This document shows, in pieces, positions 24,174 to 34,653 of a stretch of DNA of 64,000 nucleotides. The stretch is from Bidens hawaiensis (taxonomy: Eukaryota > Streptophyta > Magnoliopsida > Asterales > Asteraceae): positions 2,261,001-2,325,000 of the forward strand of contig JAIQDT010000028.1 of NCBI GenBank assembly GCA_021521415.1, read 5' to 3'. How positions within the stretch are numbered: position 1 is the first letter of the stretch; each line of letters begins with the position of its first letter. The notes beneath the pieces are model-generated. The model did no database searches and was not told the origin of the DNA. It was given only the letters and a program-made list of their open reading frames with translations. Position numbers and translations under genes: made by a program.

Positions 24174-25336
24174 TGTGACACCCCACGCTTTCACGCTAAC
24201 ACTGTTAACCCAAACTCCGTTATCTTACACGTCATCCATAGCATTTACACGAGTTAGTAACTATTCACAAACACGAGTCCGTTAGTACTCGTTGGTGGTT
24301 AATGTCGAAAAAGACATGTTTAAATAATTCGGTTATAATTGTTATGTGTTAAATGATTTTATGTGTTACGCGATTTAGTAGATTATGCTCGCTTAACTTG
24401 CTATTAGTTATATTATAAAAATAATACCTCAAGCATATATTTATAACATCATATGTGTGAAATTACATGTTTAATCATTATGTGTTTAGTTCATAGATTG
24501 TTTCGTGAAATTGCGAACGATTGCGCGTAATTGATACGATTTCAGCTTTTACAAGAATAATAGTTTACGAAGTAACAACTAGGCTTAGTTTTATAGACTT
24601 TGTTTTTAATTTTAGTTATATCGTTTCTTTATAATCCGGTTTGGTGTTAAAAGGTTCGTTTAAAGCCAAAAGTCATTCTAAAAGGGTCCTTTTTGTAAAT
24701 GTGTTTAAACATAATATTAATAAAATAATTAGTTTGCTGAGAGATTCGTTCTCGTTTATTGATTGGTCTTTAACTTGATATTAAACGATTATTATTGATA
24801 GATTCGTGATTCTGTGATATAGTACTATGAGTCTAGTTTCCATAAAAGTAAATTTTGTAATTTTTAGACAAGTTTTAAATAGTTTTTATAACTTTACAAA
24901 AACATAGGTCAAAGCTAATTTGGGGAGTTATATTCTGGTCTGTCTTTACGACACCATTACTCCTTAATGACAAACCCAAACGGGTTGTTTCGACTTCTGG
25001 AACTTATTATTATGAGTTTAAAAGGCAACCCAATTGGCCTTGAACAATTTTGATAAGTTATTTGAGAGAACCATGAAACTACTTGTTATTGCTCAATCTG
25101 CAGAACTTTTTGTACCTATCGGCCATGTTTGATATATTGTGAATATTTTATACATGAGAAAAATATAATAAAAATTTTCTAAGAAACCTAATTCATATAT
25201 TCTACTATGGTAAGTTTTTGGAATTTATTTCTATGTTTTGATTAGTTAATAAAATCCGTTTGATCATGGTGTGACATAGGATGCCTGTTAGAACAACTTA
25301 GAACTGCCAACATTAATTGAAATCACCAACGAGTCT
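24174..25336 (+). repeat. 3' LTR of element F
   Basis: It starts TGTGACACCCCACGC and is collinear with the 5' LTR but shorter. It lacks the leader section seen at 15300-15590 in the 5' copy and a segment near 25261 matching 16107-16189. The end is tentative (GAAATCACCA). Confidence 0.65.
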
Positions 25337-25754
25337 TCGGGTCAAGTTGTGTTTGTGTGTGAGTTCGTACGTGGTTCTAAGGCCATGTGCTGTTAAACAC
25401 GCTCTCATAATTTAAACACTAGTACTAGGTAGCAGTTAACGAGTCAAGTGCATTCTTCTGGATTTTGAGAAAAGTCTATTACACGCAACACCAGGAGAGT
25501 TCTTGCTTTTTCCTACTTGTTTTCTGGATTGAAAACAACAAAACTATTTTCGTGTACTTGTTTTCTGGATTGAAAACAACAAAGCATTTTCCTTGTTTTA
25601 TGGATTGAAAACAACAAAACATTTTCTTACTTGTTTTCTAGATTGAAAACACAAAATGTTTGCCTATACTTGTTTTCGGGAGAAAACCACGGGCATACTT
25701 ACATACTGGTTTTCTGGAGGAGCAACATATTTTGGATTTATGTTGTTTCTTATA
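25337..25754 (+). repeat. Unassigned flank with TTGTTTTCTGGATTGAAAAC repeats
   Basis: Four to five imperfect units of roughly 45-50 bp, each with ACTTGTTTTCTGGATTGAAA and ACAACAAA, lie at about 25507-25690. No ORF. Sequence continuing after element A (36891-37309) is the other side of the same pre-insertion locus. Confidence 0.6.
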
Positions 25755-26344
25755 TATCACGTAAGGCCCCTGGTCCAAGAGCCCTACATTGGCGCTAGAT
25801 TTACTCATAAACATAGTTCTAAAAAATCAGAGTTAATTAAAACATTTGTGGAAAACTTAAAACTTCAAACATTACATCACATTAGCTTTTGTCTTAAACA
25901 TACAAACATTAAAACTTCAAACATTATATCACGTAAGGCCCCTGGTCCAAGAGCCCTACATTGGCGCTAGATTTACTCATAAACATTAGCTTTTGTCTTA
26001 AACATACAAATTGTCTTTTCAAAAGCGTTAATATAAAACAGTCATGACACTTCTTTGTAGATGTCAGCTTCTTTAGTTCATGCCATGTGCCTCTCCTCAA
26101 GCCATCTGCTTCACCCTATTTGCCTGCATACATACTAAATGTCAGCTACGCTGAGTGAGTTCTAGTTAATCAATTAACATATATTACATTCATATCCTTA
26201 CTCTTATGTGTCCAAAGATACGCAGTCGTACCTCACTTACTATTACTTCTTTCATACATACTTTATATACATGCATACGTACTTACATACTATCTTTCAT
26301 AAAACCCAATGGTATACCGTAAGCTATTTTATTTCTATCATCAC

Positions 26345-26465
26345 ATATATTATTAGGGTCTGGTCCCTATCATCACAGATATTATTTGGGTTTGGTCTCT
26401 TTCATCACATATATTATTAGGGTCGGGTCCCTACCATCACAGATATTATTAGTGTCTGGTCCCTA
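26345..26465. repeat. ~34-bp tandem array, left LTR of A (about 4 copies)
   Basis: Units contain ATCACAGATATTATTAGGGT and CTGGTCCCT. The right LTR has about six copies at 33470-33655, and solo LTR A' has about four in reverse at 52250-52385. Confidence 0.85.
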
Positions 26466-26882
26466 ACTTCGCATAACCATACAACCATACAGCACCTGTC
26501 AATCAACCATATGTTTATTTCATACATTTACTATCATACGTGCATACTTCAAATATCTTTCAAGTGCATATATAATAATTATATATATATATACACACGC
26601 ACATTCATACGACATTCTATAATAATAACATTCAATATAATCATACACGTATCATACGCTTATTACTTAAGATAAGAGTATTAACTACCACATACGAGTA
26701 TGCACACAGCCTCGAAAAATGTCACAGAGAAAGGGGCTAGAAACTCATCTGCAGTCGGTTTCTCTCGGAGTTAATCATAATTCCCTTCCTTAACTGAGCT
26801 CGGTTAACTGTGTAACAAGTTACGAGTATCAATTATGTATACTACTACTTCTTACATCTAAGTTAATGAAACTATCAACTAA

Positions 26883-26962
26883 CGGGGGTCTGGGGGCAGC
26901 ACCCCTGGTAGCGGGGTTTAGGGGTGGCAGCCCCTAGCAGGGTCTAAGGGGCAGAGCCCCTG
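26883..26962. repeat. GGGGCAGNGCCCC hairpin cluster in LTR A
   Basis: Successive GGGGGCAGCACCCC, GGGGTGGCAGCCCC and GGGGCAGAGCCCC palindromes lie within 80 bp. The same cluster is at 35860-35942 in the other LTR and at 42153-42228 (reverse) in solo LTR A'. Confidence 0.8.
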
Positions 26963-26994
26963 GCTGCGGTCGATTCAAAAAATTAGAACAATTA

Positions 26995-27290
26995 GAAACA
27001 ATTCGCATGAAAGAATTCGCATAAAGGAATTCGTATGAAAGAATTCGCATGGAACAATTTGCATGAAAGAATTTGCATGGAATAATTTGCAAGACAGAAT
27101 TCGAATGAAATGAATTTGCTTCGCACGGAAACCATTCGCACGTAAACCATTCGCTTCGCATGGATATGCGATGCGATTCGTGGAATTCGCATCGCATGAA
27201 AACGATTCGCATCACATGGCTATGCGATGCGATTCGCGGAAATAATTCGCATTGCATGGCTATGCGATTCGATTCTGTGTCATGCGATCA
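26995..27290. repeat. AATTCGCATGAAAG tandem array and GCGATGCGATTCG repeats
   Basis: About six 14-15-bp units (AATTCGCATGAAAG variants) are followed by GGCTATGCGATGCGATTCG units. The matching array lies at 35975-36215 in the 5' LTR. The ORFs at 26934-27257 read through it on the minus strand and are not genes. Confidence 0.8.
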
Positions 27291-27942
27291 GAATCTTCTC
27301 TTATTCGTCATTTTTACCATTTTAAAGCCATTTTTGCTCCGTGACTCATCCTTATGGCCCGATTTTAGTCTTTTTATCGGTTTTGGGTCGTACCAACTTT
27401 GTATACCCGTCTTTTTCAAAGTCTGAACATCACCTTTTTGTCCTATAACACACCCGTGTGGTTATAACTCACCAAGTTTATGTTTTTCTTACATCCTACA
27501 GCCCGATCAATCGTTATATTAGTTTGCGTGTCGAAACCAACCGTAAAAACTTAACCTTGTTGGCCAAAACTCACGTTTTGGTCTCGGTCGGGTTAGGATC
27601 TGGACAACCCGCATATCTGGACGTGTTCTTGTTGTTTCAAGATGTTGAACACGAGATTTTTCTCACCTTTGGCTCGGATTGGGATCCGGGTTTTAGAGAA
27701 ATATGAATGCGTTCTTGAGTGTGTGTGTGTGTTTGGAAGGAAAGAAAGAGAAATGGGAAAATGAGGAGTTGGTTTAAATACTCCACCCTAAGGGCCTTGG
27801 GCCCTTATCCATTTTCTCAAGTCCATTCGTAAGTCCTTGGCCCATTACTCAGTCTCTTTATACTTAACGAAATTAATATCGACACACACAATAATTACTG
27901 AAATTCTCCTTTATTTATAATTCTCAAATTTCGCATGTTACA

Positions 27943-27985
27943 AGTCTACCCACCTTAAAAGAGGTTTCGTCCCCAAAACCTAACT
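27943..27985 (-). other. Polypurine tract of element A
   Basis: In the sense direction the stretch GGTTTTGGGGACGAAACC, then CTCTTTTAAGGTGGGTAGACT, directly precedes the 3' LTR start TGTAACATGCG. Confidence 0.7.
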
Positions 27986-27995
27986 ATAGCTTAAA

Positions 27996-28105
27996 CAAAA
28001 ATGGGTAAAAAACTTGCGTATATCTTCTTTGACTTCCTAAGTAGCATCCGATCCGTTACGGTGCTTCCATATCACCTTTACCAGGGGAATGACCTTATAA
28101 TGAAG
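27996..28105 (-). pseudogene. Chromodomain remnant of element A
   Basis: Directly after the integrase reading stops (TAG, 28106-28108) the same frame continues as LHYKVIPLVKVIWKHRNG, then SDAT, a second TAG at 28037-28039, and EVKEDIRKFF. This matches the C-terminal chromodomain of plant Tekay-type chromoviruses (pattern K-V-I-P-L-V-K-V-x-W, then a W-E/E-D segment). The second stop sits where the conserved tryptophan normally falls, consistent with TGG to TAG. In live elements this domain targets integration to chromatin; here it is dead. Confidence 0.8.
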
Positions 28106-29074
28106 CTAGTTTTCCTTGCGGTTGACTCTCTCAATAGGCTGCTCGACGTAATTTAGCTGCTCGTCTACCTCGATGTCTAGAAGAGGCACGTGAGATGTAT
28201 CATCAACTAGACACTTTCTCAGATGGGAAACATTGAAGGTAGAGTGGATTCCTTCTAGTTCCTTAGGTAGGTCTAGTTTGTAAGCCACTTTGCCCACTCG
28301 GGCTAAGATTCTGAACGGTCCAATGTACCTCGGACTCAACTTTCCTCTCTTCCTGGAACGAATAATCCCCTTCCAAGGTGAGACCTTAAGCATCACGTGG
28401 TCCCGAACATTAAACTCAATCGGCCGTCTCCAAATATCGGCATATAACTTTTGACGATCTTGAGCAGCTTTCATCCTGGCCTTAATCTGATCAAACCTTG
28501 AAGAGGTTTCTTGCACCACTTCTAAACTTCCAATTTCTTTCTGACCAATTTCTCCCTGACATACGGGAGTTCTGCAACGTCTTCCATACAACATCTCGAA
28601 TGGCGGCTTACCAATACTTGAATGGTAGCTGTTGTTGTAAGAGAACTCCGCCAACTGAAAATGATCATCCCAACTTTCTCCAAAGTCTAACACACAAGCA
28701 CGTAGCATATCCTCAAGGGTTTGGATAGTCCGCTCGGACTGTCCAACTGTTTGAGGATGATACATCGTGCTGATGTTCAGTCTTGTTCCCATGGCTTCAA
28801 GAAACTTCTTCCAAAATCTTGAAGTAAAGCGGGTATCTCTATCGAACACGATTGACAACGGCACCCCATGCTTTGCTACAACTTCCTTGATGAACACGTT
28901 TGCCAATGTTTCTGATGAGATAGCCTTTTGTATAGGAAGAAAATGAGCACTTTTCATCAAACGGTCCACAATCACCCATATGGTATCATGATTCCTAGCT
29001 GTACGCGGTAGCTTACTTATGAAATCCATAGTGATGTGTTCCCACTTCCATTCGGGTATCTCCAACGGCTGCAT
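28106..29074 (-). pseudogene. Integrase core and GPY/F region of element A
   Basis: 322 codons are open. The D-D-E catalytic triad is visible: D in WEHITMDFISKLP (about residue 17), D in SIVFDRDTRF (about residue 79) and E in TVGQSERTIQTLEDML (about residue 115). The C-terminal part has KLSPRYIGPFRI, the GPY/F-type module, then HSTFNVSHLRKCL. Family function is insertion of element cDNA with a 5-bp target duplication. The zinc finger upstream and the chromodomain downstream are cut off by stops, so this is the longest surviving piece of a broken polyprotein, not a gene of its own. Confidence 0.93.
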
Positions 29075-29437
29075 CTTTCCATACGGTTTCTGGTACTCGA
29101 CCTTGACTTGTAGGCAAGTTAATCACTTACTGACATAATCTACTACTTCAGTTTTCATACCCGGCCACCAATAATCTTTCTTCAAGTCTTGATACATCTT
29201 GGTGGATCCTGGATGAATCGAGTATCAGGACTTATGAGCCTCGTTTAGGACTCGACCTCTAAAATTCCCGTGTCGAGGAATCCACATTCGACCAAATTTG
29301 GTCTTTACACAATGGGTATTATCTGCCAACTCGTTCTGTTTCCCAAACATCCTTTCCCTTTTCATTAGCCCTTCATCTACAAGCACCTCTACTGCACCTT
29401 GTTGATCTCTTTGAAGAAATCTGAATTGATAATCAAC
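29075..29437 (-). pseudogene. HHCC zinc-finger region of integrase, with stops
   Basis: Minus-strand readings give [20 protein letters not shown], then [13 protein letters not shown], a stop, and LTCLQVKVEYQKPYGKMQP. The stop falls where the first cysteine of the HHCC finger is expected, leaving the second (LTC). A further stop precedes YSIHPG. Confidence 0.8.
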
Positions 29438-29818
29438 TTATAAGACTTGACCGCCGCGATAACTTCTGCGTTCTTCCGGCTTAAGTAGTCGCTCGACTAC
29501 ATTAGCCTTTCCCGGATAATACTTGATGTCACAGCCATAATCCTTTATCAATTTTAACCATCTTCTCTGCCTCATATTCAACCCTTCGGCTCGAAGAAGT
29601 ACTTCAGACTCTTGTAATCTGTATATATAGTACACTTAGTACCATACAAGAAATGCCTTTAGATCTTGAGAGCATGCACCACAGCTGCTAACTCTAAGTC
29701 GTGCGTCGGGTATGTGCTTTCGTGAACTTTCAACTCGTAGACTATGACCTTCCCTCATTGCATCAACATGCAACTTAACCCTTGATACGAAGCATCAATA
29801 CAGACTACCAAATCCTCC
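29438..29818 (-). pseudogene. RNase H domain of element A, with stops
   Basis: Readings in order are VCIDASYQGLSCMLMQ, stop, [30 protein letters not shown], stop, and, after a frame change, LNMRQRRWLKLIKDYG, CDIKYYPGKANVV. This is the usual RNase H and connection sequence of Ty3/gypsy elements, which degrades the RNA strand of the RNA:DNA hybrid. At least two in-frame stops and one frame change inactivate it. Confidence 0.85.
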
Positions 29819-30265
29819 TCACCATCGGGCAGAACAAGCCTGTGTGAGTCTTCTCTTCAATTCTTCGAACACTTCTTGATACTTTCCCCAACTAAATACT
29901 ACAGTCTTCCGGGTCATGCAGGTCAACGGTGCAGCTATCTTGGAGAAGCCCAGAATGAATCTCCTATAATAGCCAGCTAACCCTAGGAAACTTCGTATCT
30001 CAGTCGGGTTTTGCGGCGTCTTCCAATTCTTTATCGCTTCAATCTTAGCTGGGTCCACAGTAATCCCCTCGGGATTGATTATGTGACCTAAAAAATGTAC
30101 CTCTCGCAGCCAAAATGCACACTTCGAGAACTTAGTATACAATTTCTCCTTCTTCAAAACTTCTAATACTTCCTTCAGATGCTCAGCATGGTCAGACTCG
30201 CTCTTCGAATAAATCAAAATATCGTCAATGAAAACGATAACCGACTTATCCAACATGGCCAGCAT
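29819..30265 (-). pseudogene. Reverse transcriptase C-terminal half
   Basis: 148 codons. [11 protein letters not shown] holds the catalytic YxDD-type motif (here FIDD). [16 protein letters not shown] and [15 protein letters not shown] are the thumb/connection signatures of Ty3/gypsy RT. It overlaps the preceding RT reading by about 50 bp in another frame, marking a frameshift just before the active site. Confidence 0.93.
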
Positions 30266-30765
30266 ACCCTATTCATCATATCCATAAATGCTATGGGAGC
30301 ATTGGTGAGACCAAACGACATCACAAGGAACTCGTAATGTCCGTACCGCGTCCGAAATGTTGTTTTGGTGATGTCTGCCTCTTTTACCTTCAACTGATGA
30401 TAGCCCAATCTGAGATCTATTCGCGAGAACCAACTAGCACCTTGCAACTGATCAAACAAATCATCAATCCGTGGCAACGGATATCTATTCTTCACAGTAA
30501 GCTTATTCAACTCCCTGTAGTCGATGCACATTCTCATACTCCCATCCTTCTTCTTAACGAATAACACTGGCGTGCCCCACGGGGAAACACTAGACCTTAT
30601 GAAACCTTTGTCGAGGAGTTCTTGCAGTTGGGGTATTAGTTCCTTCATTTCGGACGGCGTCAAACGATAAGGTGCTTTCGTGACGGGCTGTGCTCTTGGT
30701 ATTAACTCTATCTGAAATTTTACCTCACGTTCTGGTGGAAATCCTGGAAGATCCTTAGCAAACAC
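30214..30765 (-). pseudogene. Reverse transcriptase N-terminal half
   Basis: 183 codons. [47 protein letters not shown] and [11 protein letters not shown] are classic fingers/palm motifs, the last carrying the first catalytic aspartate (in RIDL). [17 protein letters not shown] precedes the frameshift. A stop separates it from the protease reading at about 30777. Confidence 0.95.
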
Positions 30766-30777
30766 TTCGGGGTAGTC

Positions 30778-31545
30778 TCACACTACCGGAACATCCTTCA
30801 CTTCCTTCGTCTCGGCCATAGCTTTGACAACATAAACCAGGTAGGCACTGCACCCTCGCCTTAACAAACCTTTGGCTTTAATCATCGAAATGACGTTAAG
30901 CCCTGAACTTTCTTTATCACCATAAACCGTCACTGTATCACCATCCGAAGATTTCAGTCTTATCAATCTACTCTTGCACACTGTCTTAGCTTCGAATTCA
31001 GACAACCAATCCATACCCAATACTACATCGAATCCTCCTAAGGTTAACACATACAGGGTAGCAGGGAATTCGTGTCCCTCCAACTCTATCTTACAAATCT
31101 TAACCATTCTCATAATTTTAACTGAGGTCTCACTAGCAGTCTCTACCATAAAAGTTACAAGCACCCGAAAACAAATCATCTTAGATGTTTTACAAAATAA
31201 GGTACCTACAAAACTCCTAGTCGTACCTGAATCAACCAACACTGAAACGGAAATACCGTTTACTAGAAATGTACCTGTCATGACATCGGGGATCTGCTTG
31301 GCTTGTTCTAGGGTAAGCATGTAGGCTCTAGTCTTTGGCCTATTCTGGTCAGCCCCATTCTTAGCACTTCCCCCATCTTTAGCTTCAGTGCACTCCCTTG
31401 CCATATGACCCGTCTTTCCACATTTGTAATAGGCGGGTTTTACGTTACATTCATTAGCGTAATGCCTCACCTTCCCACATTTATAATAGGCATTTGACCT
31501 TAGCCTGCACTCCCCTCCATGGGCCTTTCCACACTTGTTGCACAC
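30778..31545 (-). pseudogene. Gag zinc knuckles plus aspartic protease of element A
   Basis: 255 codons. Three CCHC-type knuckles lie within residues 1-55: CNKCGKAHGGEC, then YYKCGKVRHYANEC and YYKCGKTGHMAREC, the latter two with the first cysteine replaced by tyrosine. VLVDSGTTRSFV (about residue 107) is the retroviral-type protease active site (DSG), and FDVVLGMDWLSEFEA is the conserved second motif. This junction of Gag and protease is typical of gypsy elements. A stop ends the reading before RT. Confidence 0.92.
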
Positions 31546-31894
31546 ATCACTACTCTTACTCTACTTGCACTCCCCACCGCGCATTTTCCCACAAGTCTTG
31601 CATGGCTTCTTCTCCCACACCTTCTGTTTCTTATCCTTGGGGCTCAACATCTGAGTACCAGGTCTCTTCGCAGGGGCAACCCACTTCTTCTATTTATGCT
31701 CTTCCATCACCAGATCATCCACAGCCAGGTCACCGTAAACCACTTATGCGAGTTCGACAATAGTATCAAAAGTAGCAGGTTTACTAGCCTGGACTATGGT
31801 GCGGACATATTGTGGTAGTCCCCTCAATTAGCATTTGATCCTCTTTGCCTTAGTGTTTACCATGTCAGGGACAAGTCTGGACATGCGGTTGAAC
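31546..31894 (-). pseudogene. Gag linker region, no open frame
   Basis: This lies between the Gag core and the zinc knuckles. Minus-strand readings are interrupted; further Cys-rich knuckle-like codons near 31560-31600 suggest one more degraded finger. Plus-strand ORFs here are shadows. Confidence 0.5.
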
Positions 31895-32077
31895 TCACTG
31901 GTGTACTCGCGGTGTGTTATTTTTTCCCGCCTTCAAATTCAGGAACTTCATCTCTGCCCTCTCAACTTCAGCATCCGCACAGAACTTCTTCATGACTATC
32001 TCTTTCAAATCGTCCCACTTCATAGCCTTAATCTCAGTAGGGGTCTTTCTTTGTTTAACAGTTTCCCACCAGAACAT
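31895..32077 (-). pseudogene. Gag core fragment (retrotransposon gag domain)
   Basis: 60 codons. FWWETVKQ, then MKWDDLKEIVMKKFCADAEV, then AEMKFLNLKAG, match the capsid-like Gag of plant Ty3/gypsy (W-W-E-x-V, W-x-x-L/F-K, F-x-x-L). It is in a different frame from the upstream Gag reading, so a frameshift or stop lies near 32080-32096. Confidence 0.85.
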
Positions 32078-32095
32078 CGCTTCATCCCCAAACGA

Positions 32096-32581
32096 TTAGG
32101 TAGAAAAACCTACCGCTTGATTGGGATGGCATTCACTAATCCAGATAACCCTGTCCATCGCAGTTATCCATTGGAGACTAACGATTGCATCCCCAGTACC
32201 AGACAGCTTCGGTGGGTTGCAACCTTTGAATAACCTGTAGCTGCACCCACCTCGGCCCCTCTTACCATCATTGACCTTTACAGACCGATCTTCACTCGAT
32301 TCCTCTCTCTCAGTCTTCTCAAGAGTTATTACACGACTCTCAGTTGATTTTTCTTGTTTAAGATTCTGCACTGCAGCTACTGCCTGAGTAATGGCAGCTT
32401 GGATAGCAGGGTCGAGCTGATACCCTTTATCTCGCACTGTCATGCCTCTCTTCCTTGGACTCAATGATCGGTTCCTCGGAGGGTACTCGGGTAACACGAG
32501 GCCTACCATGGCGTCCCGTGCGCCCTCCTTGTTCAGCAGTCTTCTTTGCACCAGCCATTTTAATTCTATAGGAAAACACAA
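32096..32581 (-). pseudogene. Gag N-terminal fragment
   Basis: 161 codons. The N-terminal part is basic and acidic (PRKRGMTVRDKGYQL, EKTEREESSED). FKGCNPPKLSGTGDAIVSLQ, then MDRVIWISECHPNQAV, match the start of the Gag capsid region (C-x-P-x-x-F/L-x-G). The first methionine may not be original. It is the most upstream coding piece, about 390 bp from the primer site. Confidence 0.85.
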
Positions 32582-32970
32582 AGGTCATCACTTCAGGAAA
32601 TATTTAGTACAAGGATAGTAAGGCTAACAGATAATAATAGTGGCCAGTTGTGATTAGCTGATCACGTTACTCTCCATGTCCTACACACTTCCCTTTGTGA
32701 GTTCACTTGTGCTAGTTTCTACTTAATATAGTTAGTCTATCATACATTTAACATCTTCACACATAAACAAACATTTCTATATCTAGCAATTAAGTTAGCT
32801 TTCTTACTCATTCTTTAATATACACAAGATCAACTTACACAAGATGATCACTTTCTAAGCTTGCTTGGGAGACGCATGGCATTCTCGGACTGGCATCTTC
32901 TTTCTTTCCTTCACTTAGTCCCATTCTCTATTCGAGTCTAAGCATATTGGATGCTTATTCTCTCGAACTT
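32582..32970 (-). mobile_element. Untranslated leader of element A
   Basis: This lies between the primer site and gag. No ORF. It contains direct CTCACTTAG/TTAGCTT repeats of no clear meaning. Confidence 0.5.
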
Positions 32971-32985
32971 ACGCTCTGATACCAA
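32971..32985 (-). other. Primer-binding site of element A (tRNA-iMet)
   Basis: The sense-strand sequence TTGGTATCAGAGCGT lies two bases inside the 5' LTR edge at 32988. Confidence 0.85.
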
Positions 32986-33469
32986 CTTGTAAGGCCCCTG
33001 TCCCGGGAGCCCTACATTGGCGTTGGATTTACTCATAAACACAGTTCTAAAATCAGAGTTAATTAAAACTTTTGCGGAAAACATAAAACTTCAAACATTA
33101 CATCACAAAACATTAGATTTTGTCTTAAACATACAAATTGTCTTTTCATAAACACTAATATAAAACAATCATGACACTTCTTTGTAGATGCCAGCTTCTT
33201 CAGTTCATGCCATGTGCCTCTCCTCAAGCCATCTGCTTCAACCTATTTGCCTGCGTACATACTAAATGTCAGCTACGCTGAGTGAGTTATAGTTAATCAA
33301 TTAACATATATCACATTTATATCCTTACTCTTACGTGTCCGAAGATACGTAGTCGTACCTCACTTACTATTACTTCTTTCATACATACTTTACATACATG
33401 CATCGTACTTACATTCTTTCTTTCATAAAACCCAATGGTATACCGTAAGCTATTCTGTTTCTATCATCA

Positions 33470-33655
33470 CATATATTATTAGAGTCTGGTCCCTATCATC
33501 CAGATATTATTAGGGTCTGGTCCCTATCATCACAGATATTATTAGGGTTTGGTCCCTGTCATCACAAATATTATTAGGGTCGGGTCCCTATCATCACAGA
33601 TATTATTAGGGTCTGGTCCCTAACATCACAGATATTATTAGGGTCTGGTCCCTAA
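33470..33655. repeat. ~34-bp tandem array, right LTR of A (about 6 copies)
   Basis: Units contain ATCACAGATATTATTAGGGT and CTGGTCCCTA, with two more copies than the partner LTR. Confidence 0.85.
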
Positions 33656-33907
33656 CTACGCATAACTATACAACCATACAGCACCTGTCAATCATCCATA
33701 TGTTTATTTCATACATTTACTATCATACGTGCATACTTCACATATCTTTCAATTGCATATATAATAATTATATATATATGTTGGTGCATAGATGTCAGTA
33801 GTTCATATGTCTAATGTCTGTAATCGAGTCTGTAATATTGTTTGTGTATTTGTTTGTTAAAGCGAAGTTGTTGACAAGTTTGACGGAGTTCTTGGCATCT
33901 CAGGGGG

Positions 33908-34653
33908 AGATGAGCTGTAAGGGCGACGAGCTCAGGACGAAAAGAAGAAATGACCGAGACGATGATCCCAATGCATCGAGAGATGCAGGTGGTGAGCTGC
34001 CAAGAACTTCTCAAGCTCTTGGTACTTCCACAGCTGAGGGGGAGTCTACCGACGCGGCTGGTGGTGATGATGTGGTGTTGGTGGAGGATGACGTGATTGA
34101 TGCGTTAAAGGAACTGGACGATGATATGTTCAGTGATGATGTGTTATTTGATGAAGATGTGCTGCCGAGTGATGTGATTGAGAAGATCGGTGAGCAGATT
34201 GTGATTGAAGATGGGATAGAAGAGGGGGAGATAGTAGAAGAAGACGTTGAACACGAGATCCCTGATGTTGAGAAAGCCGACATGGGTACTGAGATGGATG
34301 AGACTGAGTGGGAGGAGCAGCCTAGGTGGAAGGAAGGCTGTGCTCATTGGTTTATTAAGACCAAGAAGCCTGCTGTTCCAGCCATGTTCAAGAAGAGTTA
34401 TAACATCAAAGGCTATGCTGAGTCGAAGAAGGGAATTATCTGTTGGATATATGATGAACAGATAAAGTTGTTTGTGGTGAAGCGTTATGATGGTATTCAA
34501 TACTTCAAAAGAATGTTGAGATCTCTCAATACGTTGCCGGAATGTGAGGTGAAGGATTTGGCCAGGTTGGGCTTGATAAATAGAAGTGACGACAACATGG
34601 CAAGAGTGATTGGGAAGATCGTGGAAAGAAAGCGTAAAAGAGAAGAAGTTTGA
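33908..34653 (+). CDS. Acidic ORF of element K, first part (function unknown)
   Basis: The open frame begins at 33814, but its first 20 or so codons come from the truncated LTR. The first element-derived methionine is at 33910 (MSCKGDELRTKRRND). The N-terminal half is very acidic (runs of D and E, for example DDVVLVEDDVIDALKELDDD). The C-terminal half is basic/aromatic, with KKGIICWIYDEQIKLFVVKR, YDGIQYFKRMLRSL, LPECEVKDLARLGLINRS and a Lys/Arg tail. No Gag, protease, RT or integrase motif is present. The position just upstream of the purine tract is that of a 3' additional ORF. It ends in a stop near 34651, where the next frame takes over. Low-complexity acidity hampers naming the family. 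Confidence 0.5.

Larger units (their letters stand above)
13155..25336 (+). mobile_element. Element F: old Ty3/gypsy-like element, nested into
   Basis: The two LTR copies begin TGTGACACCCC at 13155 and 24174 and remain collinear for over 1 kb each. Internal sequence is 16258-16861 plus 21904-24173, split by D4. It includes an integrase relic, and purine-rich tracts precede the 3' LTR. The outer LTR ends are uncertain because homology between copies fades after GAAATCAC. No TSD was confirmed. Confidence 0.65.
25760..27942 (-). repeat. 3' LTR of element A, with 172-bp terminal tandem duplication
   Basis: The plus-strand edges are CGTAAGGCCCC (expected TGTAAGG) and GCATGTTACA. The first 172 bp (25760-25931) are repeated from 25932. 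The second copy is preceded by ATTATATCA, which comes from the LTR sequence ACATTACATCAC, so the duplication joined at a TATCAC microhomology. It also contains 34-bp tandem repeats (26345-26465), G/C-rich hairpins (26883-26962) and an AATTCGCATGAAAG array (26995-27290). Confidence 0.9.

Noticed and set aside
26990..27290. CRISPR-like array of short direct repeats
   Set aside because: Units are contiguous with no unique spacers, the sequence is plant LTR DNA, and the same array is in the partner LTR.
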